A DNA stretch of 5,256 nucleotides from an uncultured Peptoniphilus sp. (lineage in GTDB: Bacteria; Bacillota; Clostridia; Tissierellales; Peptoniphilaceae): NCBI RefSeq assembly GCF_946998875.1, contig NZ_CAMQAY010000041.1, forward strand, positions 1 to 5,256, in the 5' to 3' direction. Position numbers and translations under genes: made by a program. Positions 1 through 5,008 of this stretch are shown here, one piece after another. Below the pieces are notes generated by a model. That model worked only from the letters and a program-made list of their open reading frames with translations, was not told where the DNA came from and searched no databases. Position 1 is the stretch's first letter; each line of letters starts with the position of its first letter.

Positions 1-911
1 ATGAAAAAAATAAAAAAATTGATGACTTGCAAAAATCTGGCGACAAGGTCCTCATGATTGGTGACGGAATAAATGACGCACCTTCTCTTGCCAAGGCTGA
101 CATTGGTATGGCAATAGGTCATGGCACAGATGTGGCAATAGAGTCATCAGATGTGGTCTTAATGAGGTCTGACCTCTTAGATGTTGTCTCTGCCCTTGAA
201 CTTTCCAAGGCAACAATAAAAAACATCAAGGAAAATTTATTCTGGGCATTTTTCTACAACACAATTGGAATTCCTCTTGCCGCAGGTCTTTTATACCCAG
301 GCTTTGGCATAAAATTATCGCCAATGTTTGGCGCCTTTGCCATGAGCATGTCTTCAGTTTTTGTTGTGAATAATGCACTTAGGCTTAGAAGATTTAAACC
401 AAGGGGTATAAGTTCTTTAGGAGAAAAAACTCCTGAAAAGGAAAAAAATCTTCGTGAAGAGAATGTAAAAACTCAAGAAGAAAATAAGCTAACTACAATA
501 AAAGTAGAGGGCATGATGTGTGAGCACTGCGAAAAAAGAGTAAGCGAAGCCCTGGAAAAAACTGGTAAAGCAAAAAATGTCCTTGCCAACCACGAAGAGG
601 GGGCAGTAAAATTTGTCGACCAGGGAATAACTGCTGAAGAAATAAAAAAAGCAGTGGAAGAAGCAGGTTATAAAATTATAAAAAATAAAGGAGAAAATAA
701 TATGGAAAAAATTTTAAATGTTGAAGGAATGTCTTGTATGCACTGTGTAGCTCATGTAAAAGAAGCACTTGAAAAGCTAGAAGGCGTAAGGGAAGCTGAT
801 GTAAAGCTTGAAGAAAAAAGGGCAGAAGTAAAAATGGACAAAGAAGTTTCTGATGAGGATCTTGTAAAGGCAGTGGAAGGTGCAGGTTACTCTGCAAAAA
901 TAGAAAAATGA
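1..911 (+). CDS. copA: Cu+-exporting P1B-type ATPase, C-terminal part, fused to two HMA domains (5' partial)
   Basis: This is the 3' end of a copper-translocating P-type ATPase of the cell membrane, which drives Cu+ export with ATP. The reading frame is open from the window edge (first full codon at position 3), so the N-terminus, the CPC membrane site and the DKTGT phosphorylation site lie upstream. Visible parts in order are the hinge motif GDGIND (60-77), the GTDVAIE segment, a TM7 Tyr-Asn pair in FFYNTIGIPLAAG, and TM8 with MSMSS followed by VVNNALRLRR. The Tyr-Asn pair and the Met/Ser of TM8 are the family's Cu+ ligands. A charged linker (about 410-490) leads to HMA domain 1 (GMMCEHC, about 492-680) and HMA domain 2 (GMSCMHC, 702-908). 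P1B ATPases usually carry HMA domains at the N-terminus, so a C-terminal pair is less usual. Domain 2 looks like a complete CopZ chaperone. The stop codon overlaps the csoR start. Assignment to copper rather than silver rests on family motifs and the csoR neighbour. Confidence 0.95.
   Translation, partial: EKNKKIDDLQKSGDKVLMIGDGINDAPSLAKADIGMAIGHGTDVAIESSDVVLMRSDLLDVVSALELSKATIKNIKENLFWAFFYNTIGIPLAAGLLYPGFGIKLSPMFGAFAMSMSSVFVVNNALRLRRFKPRGISSLGEKTPEKEKNLREENVKTQEENKLTTIKVEGMMCEHCEKRVSEALEKTGKAKNVLANHEEGAVKFVDQGITAEEIKKAVEEAGYKIIKNKGENNMEKILNVEGMSCMHCVAHVKEALEKLEGVREADVKLEEKRAEVKMDKEVSDEDLVKAVEGAGYSAKIEK
689..704 (+). promoter_or_regulatory. Internal Shine-Dalgarno and ATG for a possible free CopZ-like protein inside copA
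   Basis: AGGAG (689-693) lies 8 nt before an in-frame ATG (702-704) within the copA reading frame. From this ATG to the copA stop is a 69-residue protein starting MEKILNVEGMSCMHC, with the length and layout of a free-standing CopZ copper chaperone (MxCxxC copper site, beta-alpha-beta-beta-alpha-beta pattern). The ribosome could therefore make both the ATPase fusion and a free chaperone. Alternatively the site may be a relic of a separate copZ gene that lost its upstream stop codon. The spacing and match are seen in the sequence; actual use is inferred. Confidence 0.6.
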
Positions 912-1177
912 GAGCAGAAAAAGATGTGCAGCTTAGAAAATTAAAAACTGTCAGGGGACAAATTGATGGTCTTATAAAAATGGTAGAAGAGGACAGGTAT
1001 TGCCTAGACATATCCAACCAGCTTATGGCATCAATTTCCATCCTAAAAAATATAAATAAGGATGTCCTGACAGCCCACCTAAGGGGGTGTGTCAAAGACT
1101 CCTACTCCAAGAGTCAGGAAGAAATCGACGAAAAAATCGAAGAGATCAACACCATAATAAATAAGCTGTCAAAGTAG
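908..1177 (+). CDS. csoR: Copper-sensing transcriptional repressor CsoR (DUF156 family)
   Basis: This encodes an 89-residue cytoplasmic, all-helical DNA-binding repressor. CsoR proteins release their operator on binding Cu+ and so derepress copper-efflux genes. The family core is visible: LRKLKTVRGQIDGLIKMVEEDRYC, then a Cys-His-Cys copper triad at Cys32, His57 and Cys61. This has the same spacing as the CsoR triad (Cys36/His61/Cys65 in the Mycobacterium protein) and a Tyr just before the first Cys. RcnR and FrmR relatives have different ligand patterns, so copper is the best call. The ATG overlaps the copA stop as ATGA, and no convincing Shine-Dalgarno site precedes it, so translation probably depends on coupling to copA. 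Placement after its target gene rather than before it is a variant order; its operator would be upstream of copA, outside the window. The last seven residues (IINKLSK) are repeated at the ends of the first two lipoproteins downstream. Confidence 0.95.
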   Translation: MRAEKDVQLRKLKTVRGQIDGLIKMVEEDRYCLDISNQLMASISILKNINKDVLTAHLRGCVKDSYSKSQEEIDEKIEEINTIINKLSK

Positions 1178-1184
1178 GTTTTTT

Positions 1185-1655
1185 ATGAAATTTAAAAAAT
1201 TATTTTATTTGTTTCTAGTCTTAATTTTTCTTGCGGCTTGTAAGAAGGACCAAAGTCATGAGATAAAATTTTCCACTGGAGAAGTTTATAAGTTTGAGAC
1301 TTTATCTGTGGAAGTAGTTGCTGACGAAGAAAAAATGACTACAAGAGAGATTTTTTCTTCTGAGGATAATGAAGAAAAGTTAAAAGAAATAATTAGTCTT
1401 TTGGAAAAGTGCCAGGCTACAGACCCAGGTTATGGATATAAATCTATCCCAGATTATGATAGTTTAATAATTAAACTGAGAGATAAAAACAAGGAAGATA
1501 CAATTTATATGTATGACTCAAAAAGAGATAGGAACACAAAAAAATTTCACTATTCTTTATATGGCAGTCTTGGAAAATACGATGGGGCTTGTCTTTTATC
1601 TGATGATGATTTAATTTCAGAAATAAAGTATATAATAAATAAGTTGTCAAAGTAG
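1185..1655 (+). CDS. Small lipoprotein of unknown function, tandem copy 1
   Basis: This is a 156-residue protein with a lipoprotein signal peptide: basic MKFKK, a hydrophobic stretch, and lipobox LAAC with lipidated Cys19. It should be anchored to the outer face of the membrane. The mature part (about 138 residues) is charged and shows a strand-like start (HEIKFSTGEVYKF), a helix around residues 58-76 ending in Cys76, a SIPDYDSLIIKL segment, and KFHYSLYG followed by LLSDDDLISE. I do not recognise a characterised family with confidence. The pattern recalls small Firmicutes lipoproteins of the DUF5301 type, but that is memory and not a search. It starts 7 nt after csoR, with only a weak ribosome site (AGG inside the csoR stop region), so it is probably co-transcribed and translationally coupled. 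It differs from copies 2 and 3 in the signal peptide and in residues 117-136, where it has an additional Cys136. Confidence 0.85.
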   Translation: MKFKKLFYLFLVLIFLAACKKDQSHEIKFSTGEVYKFETLSVEVVADEEKMTTREIFSSEDNEEKLKEIISLLEKCQATDPGYGYKSIPDYDSLIIKLRDKNKEDTIYMYDSKRDRNTKKFHYSLYGSLGKYDGACLLSDDDLISEIKYIINKLSK

Positions 1656-1662
1656 GTGTGAT

Positions 1663-2133
1663 ATGAAAATTAAAAAAATATTTTATTTGTTAGTAGTCTT
1701 AATTTTTCTCACAGCTTGCAAGAAGGAGGAAAGTCATGTGATAAAATTTTCCACTGGAGAAGTCTATAAATTTGAGACTTTATCTGTGGAAGTAGTTTCT
1801 GACGAAGAAAATATGAAAACTAGAGAAATTTTTTCTTCTGAGGATAATGAAGAAAAGTTAGGGGAGATAATAAGTCTCTTGGGAAACTGTAAGGTAGTGG
1901 ACCAGGGATATTCCTATGCTTCAATCCCAGACTACAATTCTTTATTAATTAATCTACACAATAAAGATGAGGAAGATACAATATATATGTACGACTCAAT
2001 AAGAGATAGGGACACAAATAAATTTCACTATTCTTTCTATGGAAAGCTTGGCAACCAAGAAGGTCCTACACTCTTATCAGATGACGACTTGATTTCAGAA
2101 ACAAAGTATATAATAAATAAGTTGTCAAAGTAG
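1663..2133 (+). CDS. Small lipoprotein of unknown function, tandem copy 2
   Basis: This is a second 156-residue copy, exactly 478 bp downstream of copy 1. The signal peptide MKIKKIFYLLVVLIF ends in lipobox LTAC, with lipidated Cys19. The first 21 residues are identical to copy 3, and its C-terminal part (KFHYSFYGKLGNQEG then PTLLSDDDLISE) also matches copy 3. Its middle (LGNCKVVDQGYSYASIPDY) is the divergent one of the three. Cys76 is conserved in all three copies, as are the KFHY and DYxSL segments. The ribosome site is the AGGTG overlapping the stop codon of copy 1 (1653-1658), so translation of successive copies is probably coupled. The function is unknown. Its position downstream of copA-csoR suggests, but does not show, a link to copper stress at the cell surface. 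Confidence 0.85.
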   Translation: MKIKKIFYLLVVLIFLTACKKEESHVIKFSTGEVYKFETLSVEVVSDEENMKTREIFSSEDNEEKLGEIISLLGNCKVVDQGYSYASIPDYNSLLINLHNKDEEDTIYMYDSIRDRDTNKFHYSFYGKLGNQEGPTLLSDDDLISETKYIINKLSK

Positions 2134-2140
2134 GTGTGAT

Positions 2141-2602
2141 ATGAAAATTAAAAAAATATTTTATTTGTTAGTAGTCTTAATTTTTCTCACAGCTTGCAAG
2201 AAGGACCAAGCTCATGAGATAAAATTTTCCACTGGAGAAGCTTATAAGTTTCAAGACCTATCTGTGGAAGTAATTGCTGACGAAGAAAAAATGACTACGA
2301 GAGAAATATTTTCTTCTAAGGATAATGAAGAAAAGTTAAAAGAAATAATTAGTCTTTTAGAAAAGTGCCAGGCTACAGATCCAGGCTATGGCTATGATTC
2401 TATCCCAGATTATCAAAGTTTAATTATTAAACTAAGGGATAAAAATAAGGAAGATACAATTTTTATGTACGACTCAAAAAGAGATAGGGACACAAATAAA
2501 TTTCACTATTCCTTCTATGGAAAGCTTGGTAACCAAGAAGGTCCTACACTCTTATCAGATGATGATTTAATTTCGGAAATAAAATATATAGTTGATAAAT
2601 AA
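2141..2602 (+). CDS. Small lipoprotein of unknown function, tandem copy 3
   Basis: This third copy has 153 residues, with lipobox LTAC and lipidated Cys19. Its 5' end and signal peptide are identical to copy 2. The middle, including EKLKEIISLLEKCQATDPGY and the KLRDKNKEDTI segment, follows copy 1, and its last third returns to the copy 2 type. It is therefore a mosaic of the other two. It ends IKYIVDK and lacks the IINKLSK tail found in copies 1 and 2, so it may preserve the original C-terminus of the family. A hairpin terminator follows directly after its stop, which makes it the last gene of the operon. Codon phase is intact and no lesion is seen, so all three copies look functional. The role is unknown. 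Confidence 0.85.
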   Translation: MKIKKIFYLLVVLIFLTACKKDQAHEIKFSTGEAYKFQDLSVEVIADEEKMTTREIFSSKDNEEKLKEIISLLEKCQATDPGYGYDSIPDYQSLIIKLRDKNKEDTIFMYDSKRDRDTNKFHYSFYGKLGNQEGPTLLSDDDLISEIKYIVDK

Positions 2603-2635
2603 AAAAGATCACGGTAGATTTTACCGTGATTTTTT
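2601..2635. terminator. Rho-independent terminator, probably bidirectional
   Basis: The 9-bp perfect stem ATCACGGTA / TACCGTGAT (2608-2616 with 2622-2630) has a 5-nt loop (GATTT). A run of T (2630-2635) follows on the plus strand and a run of A (2601-2606) precedes it, giving a U-run when read from the minus strand. It sits at the stop of lipoprotein copy 3 and just beyond the stop of the convergent phospholipase-like gene, so it can end both transcripts. Confidence 0.9.
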
Positions 2636-2647
2636 AATGCTTAAATT

Positions 2648-4051
2648 TTACCAGGTACAGAGGCCTGTCTTTTCTTGGATTTTCCAGAGGAGTCTCATGA
2701 AAAATCTCTTTTCATAATGATCTTCAAGAGGAAGAGTGTAGTCTCCGCCTTTATTGTTCCAAAGTCTTTTAAAATATGCTTCCATTTCTCTTGCTATATC
2801 AGAAGATTTTTCCATTTCAAGAGCTAGATTTGTCTCCAAGTTATAGTTGTCCAAGTTTCTCCTTGTGTAGTTGGCTGAACCAAGTATAGCAAGGGGATTT
2901 TTGTCCTTGAATTTAAAATAAATAAATTTTGTGTGGAACTGCTCGCCAGAAGTTTGATACCAGCGAATATTTATATCTTTATAGTCTTCCTTTAATTCAC
3001 AGAGGGCAGGTCTATTTGGAGACCCATTTTTTTCAAGACCAAAGGCATCTTTGTTTAAATCAGCAATGATTTTTACATCGACGCCACGGTCTGCTGCTTC
3101 GCCAAGGGCTTTTAAAATCCTAAATTCAGAAAGATAAAAGATGCCAAGCTTTATCTCGTCGCCCTTTTTTGTCTCCCTTATATTTTTATAAATTTCTTCA
3201 AAGATTTTTCCTTCACTAATAACTTTTACCTTGTAAGGAGAAGTGACTTCTTCTGCCTTAAAATTTTCTATTGCGTCAGGTAATTTATCAAAAAATATAG
3301 ATTCAGACTTAATCAAATCTTCCATGGCCTTGCCACGAAAGACAAGAGCGACATTAGAGTGATAAGCTGATGGGTCATGTGGATTTGCAGAGGCAACTAG
3401 GGCTTCATTTTCTGAAATGACAACTTTTCTGTGGTTGCCTTTAAAGTTTACCAGCTTTAAAATTGACCTCACATTTACTTTTTCCCCGTCCTTGTCAAAA
3501 AAGTTTCTTATCCAGCCGCCTCCAGATGCGCCAAACCACTTGACATAGGCCCTGTAGCCGCCAGATAAAAGAGGGTTGGAGTCGCGCATTTTATTTAAGT
3601 CAGTGACAACCACTTCAATTCCATTTTCACGAAGCTTCTTTAGATTATTTTCTTCATAGGCACCGTAAAAATTATTTATGGGGTCTGTTACAAATAAAAT
3701 TGGCATGTCAGGATTTTCTTTTTTCTTTGCCACTAAAAGGTCTGTCATCTCTTCCACTTGATTTGGGAAGTCCATGGACTTGTCATACTCATCATTGTAG
3801 AGGAAAAAATCAATCATGAGAAATTTTTTCGCCTTTTTTATAATTTCCATCTCGCTCTTAAAAATTTCCTGCTCATGAATCCTCTTGCCATCTTTAAGAT
3901 ATGTTAAATCATACAAAAACTTACAATCAGCATCTTTAAAATCGCTGGACACATTTGTGCCAGGAGGATTTTTTGTATTTAAGCTGTATAAAATTGGAAT
4001 AAAAATAAGTAATAAAATAATTAAAATCATAATTTTCTTTTTCTTTTTCAA
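2648..4051 (-). CDS. Membrane-anchored phospholipase D / cardiolipin synthase-like protein
   Basis: This encodes about 467 residues of the phospholipase D superfamily, whose members hydrolyse or transfer phosphodiester head groups through two HxK motifs that form one active site. A lysine-rich N-terminus and one hydrophobic segment (about residues 8-24, IMILIILLLIFIPILYSL) suggest a signal anchor with the enzyme outside the membrane. Half 1 has NHRKVVISE followed by ASANP (His207, Lys209, Glu214). Half 2 has FHTKFIYFK followed by GSANYTRRN (His373, Lys375, Lys380). The catalytic His and Lys are present in both halves, but the usual Asp of HxKxxxxD is Glu in the first and Lys in the second. 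The start was chosen at TTG 4049-4051 because GGAG (4058-4061) lies 6 nt before it. The in-frame TTG at 4061-4063, which would add four residues, has no ribosome site. It follows the small membrane-protein gene closely and is probably co-transcribed with it. The substrate is unknown; a cardiolipin synthase role is possible, but the motif drift argues for caution. Confidence 0.85.
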   Translation of the reverse strand: MKKKKKIMILIILLLIFIPILYSLNTKNPPGTNVSSDFKDADCKFLYDLTYLKDGKRIHEQEIFKSEMEIIKKAKKFLMIDFFLYNDEYDKSMDFPNQVEEMTDLLVAKKKENPDMPILFVTDPINNFYGAYEENNLKKLRENGIEVVVTDLNKMRDSNPLLSGGYRAYVKWFGASGGGWIRNFFDKDGEKVNVRSILKLVNFKGNHRKVVISENEALVASANPHDPSAYHSNVALVFRGKAMEDLIKSESIFFDKLPDAIENFKAEEVTSPYKVKVISEGKIFEEIYKNIRETKKGDEIKLGIFYLSEFRILKALGEAADRGVDVKIIADLNKDAFGLEKNGSPNRPALCELKEDYKDINIRWYQTSGEQFHTKFIYFKFKDKNPLAILGSANYTRRNLDNYNLETNLALEMEKSSDIAREMEAYFKRLWNNKGGDYTLPLEDHYEKRFFMRLLWKIQEKTGLCTW

Positions 4052-4072
4052 AATCTTCTCCAAAATTTAAAA

Positions 4073-4495
4073 TTAGTTTCTGGGAATCAAGTCTTGAACC
4101 CTTGTCCCAAGCTTTCCATATTCTCTATCAAATTCTATATTATATTTTCCTGTGTCTGGATATCTAATATAATAAAAAATTTCTTCTCCATTTCTCAAAT
4201 TTTCATTTTTGCTCCACTCAATACTTGGATTGTGAAGGATTTTTTCTATATTTTCTCTATCCTCTTCATTTTTTATACTTACAATTTTAGGATATTCTAA
4301 AATTTCTATCTCAGCCTTGCCAGATCCATCGTAGCCAGTGAAGTGAAACTGAATTGTAAGTGGTTCCATAGTTACATAGGCGTCAGGTTTTCTAATTTTC
4401 ACAATATAATAACAAAGAGAAAAAATTATTAAGATTGAAAAAATTATAAAAGTAGTATTAATTTTTTTAGAAGTTAAATCACTATTATTTTTCAT
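4073..4495 (-). CDS. Small membrane-anchored protein with GYDGSGKA motif, unknown function
   Basis: This is a 140-residue protein with a short polar N-terminus, one transmembrane segment (about residues 13-33, TFIIFSILIIFSLCYYIVKI) and an outside-facing domain. The domain starts with YVTMEPLTIQFHFTGYDGSGKAEIEI. A GYDGxGxA stretch after a membrane anchor recurs in Firmicutes surface proteins of unknown function (family memory, not searched). It is followed by a helix-like stretch (NEEDRENIEKIL) and a beta-rich C-terminus ending DLIPRN. A clear AAGGAG site (4503-4508, read on the minus strand) lies 7 nt before the ATG. It is the first gene of a two-gene minus-strand unit with the phospholipase D-like gene, with a gap of about 20 nt. 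I do not recognise a specific function. A role together with the phospholipase at the outer membrane face is inferred from linkage only. Confidence 0.8.
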   Translation of the reverse strand: MKNNSDLTSKKINTTFIIFSILIIFSLCYYIVKIRKPDAYVTMEPLTIQFHFTGYDGSGKAEIEILEYPKIVSIKNEEDRENIEKILHNPSIEWSKNENLRNGEEIFYYIRYPDTGKYNIEFDREYGKLGTRVQDLIPRN

Positions 4496-4515
4496 AAAAT
4501 AGCTCCTTTTAAATA

Positions 4516-4546
4516 ATTATACCAAAAATTAATAGGTAACTTGTAA
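4516..4546 (-). promoter_or_regulatory. Promoter of the minus-strand membrane protein / phospholipase D unit
   Basis: Read on the minus strand, TATAAT (4516-4521) is a perfect -10 box preceded by TGG (4522-4524), which makes an extended -10 (TGnTATAAT). A weak -35-like TTACAA (4541-4546) lies 19 bp upstream. Transcription would start near 4509, giving a very short leader before the ATG at 4495. Confidence 0.65.
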
Positions 4547-4568
4547 ATAAAATTTTACACAAAATAAA

Positions 4569-4597
4569 TTGACAAGTGTTATAGAGTGTTATATAGT
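4569..4597 (+). promoter_or_regulatory. SigA-type promoter of the gntR-ABC transporter operon
   Basis: A consensus -35 box TTGACA (4569-4574) and a -10 box TATAGT (4592-4597) are separated by 17 bp. Transcription would begin near 4604, about 15 nt before the gntR start codon. The strong promoter match with repeats lying across it suggests it is held in check by a repressor. Confidence 0.85.
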
Positions 4598-4607
4598 GTT
4601 ATATAAC
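4575..4607 (+). promoter_or_regulatory. Probable GntR (YtrA-type) operator: three 10-bp direct repeats plus palindrome
   Basis: AGTGTTATAG (4575-4584), AGTGTTATAT (4585-4594) and AGTGTTATAT (4595-4604) are perfectly in tandem, about one helical turn apart. The last runs into the perfect palindrome GTTATATAAC (4598-4607). They fill the spacer, the -10 box and the probable start point of the gntR promoter. Repressors of the YtrA subfamily often control their own operon, so this is the likely binding site; binding itself is inferred. Confidence 0.65.
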
Positions 4608-4618
4608 AAGGAGGCATA

Positions 4619-5008
4619 ATGAAAATTATTTTAATAAATGGCTCTGCTGTTCCTCTTTACGAGCAGATAAAAAATGCAATTAAAGAAAATATTTTAAAAA
4701 ACAAGGTTAAAGAAGGAGAACAGCTTCCCTCTGTGAGGACTCTTTCCAAAGACTTAAAGGTAAGCATCTTGACAGTAAAAAAAGCCTACGATGAGTTGGA
4801 AGAAGAAGGTTTTGTTGAATCAAGACAGGGACTTGGCACTTTTGTCGCAGGAAAAGACTCTGAAGTAAAAAGAGAAGAACTACAAAAGAAATTAGAAGAG
4901 CATTTGCAAGAGGCAATAAATTTGTCTATCCAATTAAATTTAGACAAAAAGACAATTTTAGAATTATTTGAAATTTTATACAAGGAGGGCTTGGACTATG
5001 ACGAATAA
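4619..5008 (+). CDS. GntR-family transcriptional regulator, YtrA subfamily
   Basis: This 129-residue cytoplasmic DNA-binding protein has the short YtrA-subfamily layout. A winged helix-turn-helix occupies residues 1-77 (PLYEQIKNAIKENIL, then LPSVRTLSKDLKVSILTVKKAYDEL and EEEGFVESRQGLGTFVA). A helical tail of about 50 residues serves as the dimerisation region, with no large ligand-binding domain. The ribosome site AAGGAGG (4608-4614) is strong, though only 4 nt from the ATG. The next gene, an ABC ATPase, overlaps its end by 11 nt, which is the usual YtrA arrangement of a regulator leading the transporter operon that it represses, commonly induced by cell-envelope stress or peptide antibiotics. 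The direct repeats over its promoter suggest autorepression. The inducing signal cannot be read from the sequence. Confidence 0.93.
   Translation: MKIILINGSAVPLYEQIKNAIKENILKNKVKEGEQLPSVRTLSKDLKVSILTVKKAYDELEEEGFVESRQGLGTFVAGKDSEVKREELQKKLEEHLQEAINLSIQLNLDKKTILELFEILYKEGLDYDE

Larger units (their letters stand above)
1154..2602 (+). repeat. Tandem direct repeat, 478-bp period, lipoprotein gene array
   Basis: Three head-to-tail units span the lipoprotein genes; the starts at 1185, 1663 and 2141 are exactly 478 bp apart. Each unit begins with a 26-bp segment (1154-1179, 1632-1657, 2110-2135) that encodes IINKLSK plus stop. In the first unit this segment is the 3' end of csoR. The segment is the same in all three places except for one base (C or T at the Leu codon). 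The stretch 1625-1727 is identical to 2103-2205 (103 bp by eye), which shows recent duplication or gene conversion between units 2 and 3. Recombination between units would keep all frames intact, so copy number could vary between strains. Confidence 0.9.

Noticed and set aside
1..57. ATG at the window start opening a short frame (MKKIKKLM...)
   Set aside because: It stops at 55-57 and lies out of frame with the clear P-type ATPase coding sequence; it is a chance frame inside copA.
676..1095. Minus-strand open frame of 139 codons across the copA-csoR junction
   Set aside because: It is the antisense shadow of two well-supported genes, with Leu/Phe/Ser-rich low-complexity translation and no ribosome site or family match.
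1644..1675. TTGTCA at the end of each lipoprotein copy as a -35 box for an internal promoter
   Set aside because: No acceptable -10 hexamer lies 16-18 bp downstream; the sequence is explained as coding DNA for the LSK tail.
4061..4063. TTG at 4061-4063 as the start of the phospholipase D-like gene
   Set aside because: No Shine-Dalgarno site precedes it, and its own bases form part of the GGAG site that serves the TTG at 4049-4051.
3885..4300. Short plus-strand open frames opposite the phospholipase D-like and GYDGSGKA genes (3885-4070, 4094-4300)
   Set aside because: They are Phe/Ile/Lys-rich shadows of AT-rich antisense DNA, without recognisable domains.
4575..4604. The three short repeats as a CRISPR-like or satellite array
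   Set aside because: The units are only 10 bp, without spacers, and sit exactly over promoter elements; an operator is the better explanation.
4707..4983. Minus-strand open frames opposite gntR (4707-4916 and 4786-4983)
   Set aside because: They lie wholly antisense to a convincing GntR regulator and show no protein-like features.
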